33,747 bases of DNA from Flavobacteriales bacterium (GTDB lineage: Bacteria > Bacteroidota > Bacteroidia > Flavobacteriales_F > PHOS-HE28): the NCBI GenBank assembly GCA_020854015.1, contig JADZGG010000053.1:1-33747 (forward strand), written 5' to 3'. This document shows positions 22,597-30,668 of the stretch, one piece after another. The translations under genes were made by a program, and so were the position numbers. Positions within the stretch are counted from its first letter, which is position 1, and each line of letters opens with the position of its first letter. A model generated the notes under the pieces. That model did not search any database, was not told the DNA's origin, and saw nothing but the letters and a program-made list of their open reading frames with translations.

Positions 22597-23511
22597 TTGT
22601 TCTCCCGATTCTTCAGCCGCGCCGCCAACGCCGAGGAGCGTCGTATCCGTGCTTGGTGCCGCAAGACATTCGGCGTTACCCCGCGTAACCTGCCCCTCTA
22701 TCGGCAGGCCCTTCGCCACAGTAGTGCCAATACCGACGAAGCACCGAACCTGCCCAACAACGAACGGCTGGAGTTTCTCGGCGATGCCGTGTTGGACGCG
22801 GTGATCGGAGAGCTGCTGTTCAACATGTACCCGGATCAGGGTGAAGGCTTCCTGACGCGTATGCGCAGCATGCTCGTGAGCCGCCACCAGTTGAACATCC
22901 TTGCTCGCAAGGTGGAGATCGAACGGGTCGTGGAGAGCAATCTGGGCCGTCAGCAGGAGACCAGTGTTCCGGGCAACGCCTTGGAGGCCGTGATCGGCGC
23001 TTTGTTCCTGGACAAGGGCTTCGAGAAAACACGCAAAGCGGTGGTCGCTCTGTTGAAGCAGCACTTCGACCTCAAGACCATTGAACAGGAGGACCGCGAC
23101 AGCAAGAGCCGCCTGTTGGAGTGGGGTCAGAAGAAGCGCAGAAAGGTGGAGTTCCACATCAGCGAGGAAAGTGGCCGCGGTGGTCGTGGCAAAGTCTACG
23201 TCTGCGAGGTGAAGGTGGAGGGCGAAGTGCGGGGCACCGGCCGTGGCATGAGCAAGAAGAAGGCGGAGCAGGATGCGGCACAGGCCGCCTTCCGCAGCAT
23301 GCGCCATCGCGAGGGTCCGCAACGTGAAGGCGTTCGGCCCGAAGGCCCACGTCGCGAGAAGCCACACGAACCCAGGGATGGACAGCGCTCGAACGATCGT
23401 CGGGAACAACGCCCGCGTCGTGATGGCCGTGATCGGGCCTCCCGCCACCCCCGTCAGCATGGCCCCGGTCAAGGGCCCAGACCCGTAGGTTCCGACGGTC
23501 CGGATGAATGA
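22597..23511 (+). CDS. rnc: Ribonuclease III with long basic C-terminal tail
   Basis: This double-strand-specific endoribonuclease processes rRNA and mRNA. The catalytic signature NNERLEFLGDAVLDAVIGEL and the later acidic site NALEAVIGALFLDKG are intact. The dsRNA-binding domain follows (DSKSRLLEWGQKKRRKVEF to MSKKKAEQDAAQAAF). After about residue 234 comes a 70-residue tail rich in Arg, Gly, Pro and Asp (REGPQREGVRPEGPRREK onward), probably disordered and RNA-binding. With it the protein reaches 304 residues against about 225-250 in most bacteria. The start is a TTG at 22597, six bases after fabF, giving MFSRFFSRAANAEE, a normal Bacteroidota N terminus. Confidence 0.94.
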   Translation: MFSRFFSRAANAEERRIRAWCRKTFGVTPRNLPLYRQALRHSSANTDEAPNLPNNERLEFLGDAVLDAVIGELLFNMYPDQGEGFLTRMRSMLVSRHQLNILARKVEIERVVESNLGRQQETSVPGNALEAVIGALFLDKGFEKTRKAVVALLKQHFDLKTIEQEDRDSKSRLLEWGQKKRRKVEFHISEESGRGGRGKVYVCEVKVEGEVRGTGRGMSKKKAEQDAAQAAFRSMRHREGPQREGVRPEGPRREKPHEPRDGQRSNDRREQRPRRDGRDRASRHPRQHGPGQGPRPVGSDGPDE

Positions 23512-23580
23512 GGTTGTGGTGCACGCCGTGTATTTCAGATGGCCTTCAGACCGCGGCAACGCTGCGGTGGTCCACCGACC

Positions 23581-23588
23581 TACCTTTG
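23581..23588 (+). promoter_or_regulatory. -7 box before the IPExxxVDY-family gene
   Basis: TACCTTTG matches TAnnTTTG exactly, 25 bases before the GTG start at 23614. No TTG is found at the -33 distance. It would give the IPExxxVDY-pyk pair its own transcript within the larger cluster. Confidence 0.55.
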
Positions 23589-23613
23589 GAGGGACCGACC
23601 GCAAGCAGGAACA

Positions 23614-24027
23614 GTGGCCAAGTACCGATTGGACGAACCCGTGGACCCCGAAGTGATGCTCGTGGGCATCAGCAGTCATGTGAACGACTACAGGCTTTGC
23701 TGGGCCCTCAATCGTCAGTTGGGCATCAACCTGGTGCGTCGTGAGAAGGACATCGTGGAGCCGGGTGTGCGCACCGAGGCCCGCTTTGCCGTCTTCGATC
23801 ACACTGATGCGGATTCCAATGCCCGGTTCACCCTGGTGAACAACCACGGCGAGGACGCCATTCTGGTGAAGGAACAACGCATGGCCGATTTCTTCTTCGT
23901 GGTGGACCAGGCCGCAGCCCTGGATGTTTCCACACTGCTCGCCCAAGTGCGACAGAGCGAATTCGTGCTCGCTGCTTTTCCCATACAGATCCAGGACCTG
24001 CGCGCCGGTCACAAACTGCTCCAATGA
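23614..24027 (+). CDS. IPExxxVDY-family protein
   Basis: This 137-residue protein belongs to a small family, largely limited to Bacteroidota, whose genes commonly sit between rnc and pyk. The recognisable part is VGISSHVNDYRLCWALNRQLGINLVR, which fits the family's conserved DYRLCW-LN core. FFFVVDQAAALDVSTLLAQVR and the end FPIQIQDLRAGHKLL follow. Function is unknown; the position suggests a link to RNase III or pyruvate kinase expression. I chose the GTG at 23614 (MAKYRLDEPVD), supported by the TACCTTTG box 25 bases upstream; the extra open frame before it looks non-coding. Its stop overlaps the pyk ATG by four bases. Confidence 0.8.
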   Translation: MAKYRLDEPVDPEVMLVGISSHVNDYRLCWALNRQLGINLVRREKDIVEPGVRTEARFAVFDHTDADSNARFTLVNNHGEDAILVKEQRMADFFFVVDQAAALDVSTLLAQVRQSEFVLAAFPIQIQDLRAGHKLLQ

Positions 24028-25454
24028 ACCTTATGACCGACCCCAAGACCAAGATCGTGGCCACCATCGGCCCGGCCAGCGCACCCATCGACGTGCTCCG
24101 CGAGCTCATCCGCAATGGCATGGATGTGGCACGCCTCAATTTCAGTCATGGCTCCTATGAGTTCTACACGGAGCTGATCGCCAACATCCGCAAGCTCAAC
24201 GAGGAGCTGGGCATCCACACGGCCATTCTCGCTGATCTGCAAGGCCCCAAGTTGCGCGTGGGCGAAATGGAGAACGGCCCCATCGAACTGGTGGACGGTA
24301 GCGAACTGGTGATCACCACCGAACCAGTGAAGGGTCGTCCTGGATTGGTGAGCACGACCTACGCGCAATTTCCGCAGGATGTGAAGAAGGGAGAGATGGC
24401 CCTGTTGGATGATGGCAAGCTCCGCCTGGAGGTGATCGAGACCGACGGCAAGACGCGCGTGGTCACCCGGGTGATCAACGGCTGCATGCTCAGCGCCAAC
24501 AAGGGACTCAACCTGCCGAACACCAAAGTGAGCCTGCCCTGCCTCACGGAAAAGGACCTGAAGGACCTCGATTTCGCACTGGAGCAGAACGTGGATTGGG
24601 TAGGCCTGAGCTTCGTGCGCAGCGCCCGCGACATCATCGAGCTCAAGGGCATCATTCGTTCGCAGGACAAGCACGCACGGGTGGTGGCCAAGATCGAGAA
24701 GCCTGAAGCCCTGCTGGAGATCGACGACATCATCCGTGAGAGCGATGCGCTCATGGTGGCCCGAGGTGATCTGGGTGTGGAGATCCCGATGGAGAAGGTG
24801 CCCTTGATCCAGAAGGACATCATCCGCCGCTGCCTGGCCATGCACCGCCCCGTGATCGTGGCCACGCAGATGATGGAGAGCATGATCACCAACATCACCC
24901 CCACACGCGCCGAAGTGAACGACGTGGCCAACGCCGTGCTTGACCATGCGGATGCCGTGATGCTCAGCGCTGAGACCAGCGTGGGCAAACACCCCGTGGA
25001 GGTGGTGAAGGCCATGAACCGGATCCTGGTCGAGATGGAAACGGCTGACGGCATGTACAATGTGGCCAACCCACCGCTCGAGAGCAATGATCGCACGATC
25101 AGCGATGCCATCAGCATCGCCGCTGTGCGCATGACCGAGGCCATGCCCGTGAAGGCGATCGTGACCATGACCCACAGTGGGTACACGGCGTTCAAGATCA
25201 GCAGCATGCGGCCCCGGGCCAACATCTACGCCTTCACCAGCAACCCGAGCATCCTGTGCATGCTGAACTTGGTGTGGGGTGTGCGCGCGCACTTCTACGA
25301 CAAGACCGTGAGCACCGACCACACCATCGCCGACATCAAGCACCTGCTCCGCAAAAAGGACCACGTGCAGAAAGGTGATCTGGTGATCAACATCGCCAGC
25401 ATGCCCATCGCCGAGAAAGGCATGGCCAACATGCTGAAGTTGAGTCCGGCATAG
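24024..25454 (+). CDS. pyk: Pyruvate kinase
   Basis: The enzyme makes pyruvate and ATP from phosphoenolpyruvate and ADP, the last step of glycolysis. The 476-residue protein shows TKIVATIGPAS, RLNFSHGSYEFY, the active-site signature VVAKIEKPEALLEIDDI with its Lys, MVARGDLGVEIPMEKVP with the metal-binding Asp, and VIVATQMMESMI. The C-terminal allosteric domain is complete. The ATG at 24024 overlaps the IPExxxVDY stop (ATGA); a second ATG at 24033 is possible. The methyltransferase gene follows after 20 bases. Confidence 0.97.
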   Translation: MNLMTDPKTKIVATIGPASAPIDVLRELIRNGMDVARLNFSHGSYEFYTELIANIRKLNEELGIHTAILADLQGPKLRVGEMENGPIELVDGSELVITTEPVKGRPGLVSTTYAQFPQDVKKGEMALLDDGKLRLEVIETDGKTRVVTRVINGCMLSANKGLNLPNTKVSLPCLTEKDLKDLDFALEQNVDWVGLSFVRSARDIIELKGIIRSQDKHARVVAKIEKPEALLEIDDIIRESDALMVARGDLGVEIPMEKVPLIQKDIIRRCLAMHRPVIVATQMMESMITNITPTRAEVNDVANAVLDHADAVMLSAETSVGKHPVEVVKAMNRILVEMETADGMYNVANPPLESNDRTISDAISIAAVRMTEAMPVKAIVTMTHSGYTAFKISSMRPRANIYAFTSNPSILCMLNLVWGVRAHFYDKTVSTDHTIADIKHLLRKKDHVQKGDLVINIASMPIAEKGMANMLKLSPA

Positions 25455-25474
25455 AACGACCTTGTTCGATCCGC

Positions 25475-26221
25475 ATGAACGAAAAGGACTGGGACCGGAC
25501 AGCTGCGACCTTCGATGAGGACGTATTCAACGTGCCTGCGAACGACCGCCAGGGCCTGATCCTGCGCAGCATCCGGCGGTATGCCGGCAAGGACAAGGTG
25601 GCCGCCGACCTAGGCTGTGGCATCGGGCGTACCGTGAAGATGCTGGCCTCCCATTTCGGCACCGTTCACGCCGTGGACTTTTCCAGTGAATGCCTGGCTG
25701 TGGCAGAGCGCGATCATCCCGAGCTGAACAACGTGAGCTATCATCATGTTGATCTTGCCGAGGAGCCGGTGTCTTTCGGTCCGGTGGATCTGGTGCTCTG
25801 CATCAACGCTTGGCTGATGCATCCGCCGGATAAGCGTGTGGCCATGGTCGGCCACGTGCTCAACGTGGTGAAGCCAGGGGGACACTTGGTGTTGGTGACA
25901 CCCGCACTGGAGTCTGCCTTGTTCGCCACGCATCGCCTCGTGCGCTGGAACCTGGAGCAGGGCCATTCCCCCAAGGTCGCGCAGCAGAAGGCTTCACGCG
26001 ACATGAGCGCGATCGACATGGGCATCGTGATGATCGATGGCGTGGCCACGAAGCACTACTTGAAGGAAGAGCTGGAGGACGTGCTGACCATGCACGGCCT
26101 GAACGTGCTCGAATGCCATAAGCTGGAGTACCCGTGGAGCCGTGTGTTCCAAGACCCGCCGGGCTGGATGGGTGCGCCCTATCCATGGAACTGGCTGGTT
26201 GTGGCGGAGCGGCCTGCTTGA
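25475..26221 (+). CDS. SAM-dependent class I methyltransferase
   Basis: This 248-residue Rossmann-fold methyltransferase shows motif I as AADLGCGIGRTVKML, motif II as VHAVDFSSECLAVAE, an acidic post-motif in VDLVLCINAW, and PGGHLVLVTPA as motif III. It is related to small-molecule (UbiE/Coq5-like) enzymes, but the substrate cannot be assigned. The ATG at 25475 (MNEKDWDRTAATFDEDVF) is typical of the family. The membrane protein behind it starts seven bases after the stop, so they are probably co-transcribed with pyk. Confidence 0.88.
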   Translation: MNEKDWDRTAATFDEDVFNVPANDRQGLILRSIRRYAGKDKVAADLGCGIGRTVKMLASHFGTVHAVDFSSECLAVAERDHPELNNVSYHHVDLAEEPVSFGPVDLVLCINAWLMHPPDKRVAMVGHVLNVVKPGGHLVLVTPALESALFATHRLVRWNLEQGHSPKVAQQKASRDMSAIDMGIVMIDGVATKHYLKEELEDVLTMHGLNVLECHKLEYPWSRVFQDPPGWMGAPYPWNWLVVAERPA

Positions 26222-26228
26222 ACGCGAG

Positions 26229-26747
26229 ATGAAACGGCTGGTGTCCTTCCTGCTAACGCTGGTCTTGTTGCCGTTGATCGCCGGCTTTTACGGTGCGCTG
26301 CACGATCAGCTGAGCTTCACCATCGCACCGGAGTATTTCACACGTTTCAAGTACGATCAGTTCGGATTCGAGCCTGCTTGGTTCGGCGGTCATCGGCCCA
26401 CCGTCGCGGTCATCGGCTTCCTGGCCACCTGGTGGGTCGGCTTGCTGATGGCCTTGTTCATCGCACCGCTCGCCCTCATGTTCAAGGACCCTGCCCGAAT
26501 GCGGAAAGAGATCTTCCGAGCCACCAGCATCACGCTGGGGATCGCTGTGCTGAGCGGGCTGATGGGTTTGGCTTATGGCTGGTCGTTGGACCGTGTTCCG
26601 AACGGTTGGTACCTGCCGGTCGGCCTCACGTACCCGCAAGCCTTCTTGGCCGTGGGCAGCCTGCACAACTTCGGCTACGCGGGAGGCGTGATCGGGCTCT
26701 GTGTGGCTGTGGCGGTAATGGTGTGGCGGAGGCAGCGGATGGCTTAA
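26229..26747 (+). CDS. Four-helix integral membrane protein, unknown function
   Basis: This 172-residue protein begins MKRLVSFLLTLVLLPLIAGF and has four hydrophobic segments, with a periplasmic or lumenal loop (YFTRFKYDQFGFEPAWFG) after the first. YLPVGLTYPQAFLAVGSLHNFGYAGG lies before the last helix. I recognise it only as a conserved hypothetical membrane protein. The ATG at 26229 sets the first helix at the N terminus; upstream open frame overlaps the methyltransferase. Its TAA stop overlaps the stop of the convergent flavoprotein gene. Confidence 0.75.
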   Translation: MKRLVSFLLTLVLLPLIAGFYGALHDQLSFTIAPEYFTRFKYDQFGFEPAWFGGHRPTVAVIGFLATWWVGLLMALFIAPLALMFKDPARMRKEIFRATSITLGIAVLSGLMGLAYGWSLDRVPNGWYLPVGLTYPQAFLAVGSLHNFGYAGGVIGLCVAVAVMVWRRQRMA

Positions 26748-28039
26748 GCCTTCATCTTTCTTCCGAGCACAAGGTCCATATAGAAGCCGGGCTTCTTCAG
26801 TCGCTCGCGTAGGTCCAGGTCGGTGAACATGCTGCTGATGGTGTCGGCGAGCGCAGGGTTCTTCGTGGCCCGCTCCACTACGAAGTCGAAGAGCCAGGCT
26901 TGGTGGGCGAGCTGCTGCAAGCGCGTGCTGATGGTGAGCTCTTTGCCCAAGCGATTCCACACGCGTTCATCATAGGAGCGGAGAAAAGAGGCTTTCGTGC
27001 GACCGGCTTGCAGTGCTTCCGCAGCCACATTCGCCGCATGCACCCCACTGATCATCGCATGGCTGATGCCTTCACCCGTGAACGGGTCGATCAGGTGGCC
27101 GGCATCACCGATCAGCAGGTAGCCATCGCCACTGAGCGGGTGCCGCTTGCTGGCGAGCGGGAGCCCCAGGCCCTGCACAGAGCCCTCCAGTTCCGCATGA
27201 GTGAACCGGTCCTTAAGCGTAGGGTGGGTGCTCACCAGCCGGAGCAGTTCAGCCTTCAGGTCCAACCGCCGCTCCCGCACATGGTCGCTGCGTAGACCGA
27301 GGCCCACGTTGGCACGCCCATCCGGTAGATGGAAGATCCAGAGGTAACCAGGCACAAGCTCCTTCAGGAAATGCAGCTCGATGAACCCCTGCGGGTCGAG
27401 GCCCTGTATGCCCCGGTAGTAGGCGCGGACACCTGCAGCGTGGTGCTTCGGGTCCATGGGCAGCCCGGCCACGTGGCGCGCGAAGGCGCTGTTGGCGCCG
27501 TCGGCTGCGAGGATCAGCTTGCAGGTGGCTTTTCGACTCCGCTCAGGGCCATTCCCGTGGAGGTCGATGCGCCAACCTTCCCCCGTGCGTTCGAAGTTCT
27601 TGGCCTGCACGCCCTCTAGCACTTGAACATGGCCGTTGCGTTTCACCGCATCGAAAAGGATCGCGTCGAAGTCTAAGCGGGGCAGGATGGCGCCGGGTGC
27701 TTCTCCGATGCCGGTCTCCCGACTGAAGGGCACGCGCAAGGCCTTTCCGCCCGGAGCCACGAAGGTGACGCCCCAGCTTGGCATGCGGTGGGCATCGGCG
27801 TTCACCCGTTCGGCCAGCGTAGGGTCGAGACGCTCCAACGTTCGCATCACCTTTCCGCTGAGCGCGTCGCCACAGACCTTGTCCCGAGGGAAGGTGGCCC
27901 TCTCGATCAAGGTCGTGCGCACACCGTGCTTCGCGAGCTGCAAAGCCGCCGCACATCCCCCAGGCCCGCCACCGATGATGCAGATGTCCGTCCCGATCGC
28001 TTCTTGCGGCGATGCGGAGGAATGCAGGTCTTCGCTCAT
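26744..28039 (-). CDS. Geranylgeranyl-reductase-family FAD-dependent oxidoreductase
   Basis: This 431-residue flavoprotein has the FAD-binding motif ICIIGGGPGGCAAALQLAKH, the FPRDKVCGDALSG segment of the geranylgeranyl reductase group, and the second FAD motif LLIGDAGHLIDPFTGEGIS. Members reduce isoprenoid double bonds or act as monooxygenase-like enzymes on menaquinone or lipid intermediates; the substrate here is open. No membrane helices are seen, but a surface association is usual. It starts with ATG at 28039, follows pheS after 33 bases of repeat-like sequence, and overlaps the convergent membrane gene by four bases at the stop. Confidence 0.88.
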   Translation of the reverse strand: MSEDLHSSASPQEAIGTDICIIGGGPGGCAAALQLAKHGVRTTLIERATFPRDKVCGDALSGKVMRTLERLDPTLAERVNADAHRMPSWGVTFVAPGGKALRVPFSRETGIGEAPGAILPRLDFDAILFDAVKRNGHVQVLEGVQAKNFERTGEGWRIDLHGNGPERSRKATCKLILAADGANSAFARHVAGLPMDPKHHAAGVRAYYRGIQGLDPQGFIELHFLKELVPGYLWIFHLPDGRANVGLGLRSDHVRERRLDLKAELLRLVSTHPTLKDRFTHAELEGSVQGLGLPLASKRHPLSGDGYLLIGDAGHLIDPFTGEGISHAMISGVHAANVAAEALQAGRTKASFLRSYDERVWNRLGKELTISTRLQQLAHQAWLFDFVVERATKNPALADTISSMFTDLDLRERLKKPGFYMDLVLGRKMKA

Positions 28040-28042
28040 TCC

Positions 28043-28066
28043 CTTTGCGTCTTTGCGCCGTTGCGT
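28043..28066. repeat. TTTGCG-rich short tandem repeat between pheS and the flavoprotein gene
   Basis: The gap holds CTTTGCGT, CTTTGCGC, CG and TTGCGTT in a row, an imperfect 8-base repeat that fills most of the 33 bases between the two genes. From memory, similar TTTGCGTCTTTGCG strings occur between genes in many environmental genomes. Confidence 0.6.
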
Positions 28067-28072
28067 TCCCCC

Positions 28073-29110
28073 TTAGCTACGGAACGCGTCCGCGCTGAAC
28101 TGCTCCAGGAAGCGCACGTCGTTCTCCCAGTACAGGCGCAGGTCCGGCACGCGGTACAGCAGCTGTGCGATGCGCTCCACGCCCATGCCGAAGGCGAAGC
28201 CGCTGTATACCTCGGGATCGATGTTGCAGTTGCTGAGCACCGCCGGGTCGACCATGCCGCAGCCCATGATCTCCACCCAGCCGCTGTGCTTGCACACCGT
28301 GCAGCCGCTGCCACTGCAGATGGAGCAGCTCATGTCCACCTCGGCGCTCGGCTCAGTGAAGGGGAAGTAGCTAGGGCGCATGCGGATGCTTACGTCCGGG
28401 CCGAACATCGTCTTGGCGAAATAGTCGAGCGTGCCCTTGAGCTCCGCGAAACTCACGCCCTTATCCACGTAGAGCCCCTCCACCTGATGGAACATGCAGT
28501 GGGCACGGGCGCTGATGGCCTCGTTGCGGTACACCCGCCCGGGGCTGATGGTGCGGATCGGGGGCTTGTTGTGCTCCATCACGCGCACCTGCACGCTGCT
28601 GGTGTGGGTGCGTAATGCGAACTGTCCAGCTCCTTCCACGAAGAAGGTGTCCTGCATGTCGCGCGCTGGATGGTCGGGCGGAAAGTTGAGCGCGCTGAAG
28701 TTGTGGTGGTCGTCCTCCACCTCAGGACCCTGGCTTACGGTGAAGCCGATCCTGGCGAAGGTGTCCACGATGCGCTGACGCACCACAGTGATGGGATGCA
28801 GAGAGCCGGCAGCATCGATCGCGGCCGGACGGGTCGGGTCGACTGCATCAACAGCTGCGGAGGAAGCCGAGGCGCTGTTCGCTTTCAGCTCTTCCCAACG
28901 GGCCTGGGCGCTCTGCTTCAGCTGATTGAGGCGCTGTCCCAAGGCGCGCTTCTCCTCGGAGGCCACTTGCTTGAAGTCCTCGAAGAGGGCGGTAACGGAG
29001 CCATTGCGGCCCAGCATGGCCACACGGAAGCGCTCCACCTCGTCCGTGGTGCGGGCAGCTGCGGTGCGAACCTCTTCCTCGAGGGCCGCGATGCGTTCGG
29101 TCAGGCTCAT
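28073..29110 (-). CDS. pheS: Phenylalanine-tRNA ligase alpha subunit
   Basis: This is the catalytic subunit that charges tRNA-Phe; it works as a tetramer with PheT, which is not in the window. The 345-residue protein has an N-terminal coiled coil (SLTERIAALEEEVRTAA) for tRNA binding, then class II motifs: HPITVVRQRIVDTFARIGF, SPGRVYRNEAISARAHCMFH and GFAFGMGVERIAQLLY. A cysteine cluster (CSICSGSGCTVCKHSG) in the usual insertion is seen in many PheS proteins. I chose the ATG at 29110 (MSLTERI), which overlaps the stop of the cyclophilin gene by four bases. Confidence 0.96.
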   Translation of the reverse strand: MSLTERIAALEEEVRTAAARTTDEVERFRVAMLGRNGSVTALFEDFKQVASEEKRALGQRLNQLKQSAQARWEELKANSASASSAAVDAVDPTRPAAIDAAGSLHPITVVRQRIVDTFARIGFTVSQGPEVEDDHHNFSALNFPPDHPARDMQDTFFVEGAGQFALRTHTSSVQVRVMEHNKPPIRTISPGRVYRNEAISARAHCMFHQVEGLYVDKGVSFAELKGTLDYFAKTMFGPDVSIRMRPSYFPFTEPSAEVDMSCSICSGSGCTVCKHSGWVEIMGCGMVDPAVLSNCNIDPEVYSGFAFGMGVERIAQLLYRVPDLRLYWENDVRFLEQFSADAFRS

Positions 29111-29808
29111 TTCACCACCTTCATCCACATGTGCACGTCCTGCACCGGACGATCGCCGGGGGCGGTGGGAACAGCGGCGATCTTGTCGATCACATCAAGC
29201 CCCTCGACCACTTCACCGAACACAGTGTATTCACCGTCCAAGTGGGGGGTGCCACCAACCTTAGTGTAGGCTTCGATCTGTTCCGGCGTGTAGGAGAAAT
29301 CCTTGCCAGGGGCCATGGCCTGCTTGCGCTTCACCAGCATGTCAAGTTCCGCTGCGGTGTAGCTCTTGCCCTGCACTAGGTAGAACTGGCTGCCGCTGCT
29401 GGCTTTCAAGGGGTTCACCTGATCACCTTGACGCGCGGCCGAAAGCACGCCCTTTTTATGGATGAAGGCCTTATTGATCTCAGCTGGGACCGTGTAACCC
29501 GGGCCTCCACTGCCAAGGGGCTGTCCGGGCTTGGCGCGCTTGCTGTCCGGATCGCCGCCCTGCACCATGAATTGTGGGATCACCCGATGCCAAAGGAGGC
29601 TGTCGTAGGTGTGCTCCTTCACCAGCTTGAGAAAATTGTCCCGGTGCTGGGGCGTTTCGTTGTACAGTTCCACGACCATGGTGCCTAACTCGGTCCGGAT
29701 CTCCACCCGACTGCGCTTCTCGGAGCCTTTTTGGGCCGAGGTCAGCAGGGGGAGGCTCAGGAATGCCAGTGTGGTGGCGAGCGTGACAAGGGTGCGTTGC
29801 GCGTTCAT
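29107..29808 (-). CDS. Exported cyclophilin-type peptidyl-prolyl isomerase
   Basis: This 233-residue protein has a signal peptide (LVTLATTLAFLSLPLLTSAQ) and one cyclophilin domain. Marks are VEIRTELGTMVVELYNETP, HRDNFLKLVKE, LWHRVIPQFMVQGGDP with the catalytic Arg and the Phe and Gln of the active site, SSGSQFYLVQG, and YTVFGEVVEGLDVIDKIA. A 45-residue insertion (KSYTAAELDMLVKRKQAM to VGGTPHLDG) is typical of Bacteroidota members. It should help fold envelope proteins. The ATG at 29808 is chosen for the signal peptide, and a TACTTTTG box (29865-29858) lies 50 bases upstream. Confidence 0.93.
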   Translation of the reverse strand: MNAQRTLVTLATTLAFLSLPLLTSAQKGSEKRSRVEIRTELGTMVVELYNETPQHRDNFLKLVKEHTYDSLLWHRVIPQFMVQGGDPDSKRAKPGQPLGSGGPGYTVPAEINKAFIHKKGVLSAARQGDQVNPLKASSGSQFYLVQGKSYTAAELDMLVKRKQAMAPGKDFSYTPEQIEAYTKVGGTPHLDGEYTVFGEVVEGLDVIDKIAAVPTAPGDRPVQDVHMWMKVVK

Positions 29809-29828
29809 CTGGGGCTTTGTTACATTTG
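29797..29828 (+). promoter_or_regulatory. Promoter of the lipoprotein gene
   Basis: TTG (29797-29799), a 21-base spacer and TACATTTG (29821-29828) match the consensus. The -33 element overlaps the first codons of the divergent cyclophilin gene. The lipoprotein ATG is 54 bases downstream of the box. Confidence 0.65.
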
Positions 29829-29857
29829 AAGTCCTGTCGGCCTTGCAACAAGGCTGC

Positions 29858-29865
29858 CAAAAGTA
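29858..29865 (-). promoter_or_regulatory. -7 box of the cyclophilin-pheS operon
   Basis: TACTTTTG on the minus strand matches TAnnTTTG and lies 50 bases before the cyclophilin ATG. No -33 TTG fits. It is placed 29 bases from the opposing promoter box, so the two promoters overlap face to face. Confidence 0.5.
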
Positions 29866-29881
29866 ACCAACCATCCGACCG

Positions 29882-30262
29882 ATGCGCCTCAGCTCCTTCC
29901 GCCTGCTTACCCTGGTGGTTACCGCTGCGCTCTTCGCGGCCTGCAACAAGGAAAAGCCCACCACGGCCATCATCACCATCCAGGATGAGAGCGGTGCGCC
30001 TATTCCGGAGGCTTACGTGAAGCTGTACGCGAACCCGACCTATCCCATCGGAGACCCCTCCCGACTGACGCAGGAGAAAATGACCGATGCAGCAGGACCG
30101 GCCTCGTTCGACTACACCGACTTCTACAAGCAGGGCCAGGCCGGGTTCGCGGTCATGGACATTGTGAGCTTTAAGGACACCATGGTGGGCCAGGGCATCA
30201 TCAAGATCCTCGAGGAGGAGACCAACAACGAGACCGTGACGCTCGTGCCGGTTACGCCGTAG
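29882..30262 (+). CDS. Small lipoprotein with carboxypeptidase-regulatory-like fold
   Basis: This 126-residue protein has a lipoprotein signal peptide (LLTLVVTAALFAAC, lipobox FAAC), so it should be anchored by Cys21. The rest (AIITIQDESGAPIPEAYVKLY, TDAAGPASFDY) resembles the Ig-like regulatory fold of CarboxypepD_reg or SpaA-type domains, in which a beta sandwich holds 'embellished' loops. No enzymatic motif is seen. It has its own consensus promoter and stands alone on the plus strand. Function unknown. Confidence 0.82.
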   Translation: MRLSSFRLLTLVVTAALFAACNKEKPTTAIITIQDESGAPIPEAYVKLYANPTYPIGDPSRLTQEKMTDAAGPASFDYTDFYKQGQAGFAVMDIVSFKDTMVGQGIIKILEEETNNETVTLVPVTP

Positions 30263-30324
30263 TCTTAGGCAAGATGTCCAGTGACAAGCGTCCAGCTGCG
30301 GTCCTGCGCCCTTAGGTCCCGCGC

Positions 30325-30657
30325 CTATGCGTGGTCGAAGTAGTCGAGCACAGCTTCCTTCATCAAGCGCTCCTGTTCCTTTTCATTGAGCGGCGGTAGA
30401 TCCTTCACGCGTTCGAAGTGTGGCCATCCGTCGGCGTCGCGCCCCAGCTCCTTGTAGTAGCCATAAGGCGCCAGGAGCACACAGATGGCGATGTGCATCA
30501 GCGCCACCTTCTCATCCTTCTTGAACTCGCGCGCATGTTGCCCGAGTTCCTGCACACCTACCAGAAAGATGATGCCGTTCAGGTCCACTGGTCCGCCGAA
30601 GCGCTGTTCCAGGGTCTTCAATAGATCGCGCCAGCGCTTTTCGAACGTAAGGTCCAA
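30325..30657 (-). CDS. Conserved hypothetical protein
   Basis: This 110-residue soluble protein starts with TTG at 30657 (MDLTFEKRWRDLLKTLEQRF). It contains DLNGIIFLVGVQELGQ and VALMHIAICVLLAPYGYY, then DGWPHFERVKDLPPL. From memory this matches a family of short Bacteroidota proteins with the same PDLNGIxFLIGVQELG-like core, often near cvpA or pheS, with no known function. The family start supports the TTG. It diverges from the CvpA-like gene across a gap with an imperfect inverted repeat. Confidence 0.72.
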   Translation of the reverse strand: MDLTFEKRWRDLLKTLEQRFGGPVDLNGIIFLVGVQELGQHAREFKKDEKVALMHIAICVLLAPYGYYKELGRDADGWPHFERVKDLPPLNEKEQERLMKEAVLDYFDHA

Positions 30658-30668
30658 AGGGGAGAGGA

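Noticed and set aside
22000..24024. Very long open frame on the minus strand opposite fabF, rnc and the IPExxxVDY gene
   Set aside because: It is antisense to three clear genes, its product is rich in His/Leu/Val with no domain, and such frames are common opposite GC-rich coding sequence.
24009..25364. Long minus-strand open frame opposite pyk
   Set aside because: It mirrors the codon pattern of pyk and has no recognisable motif.
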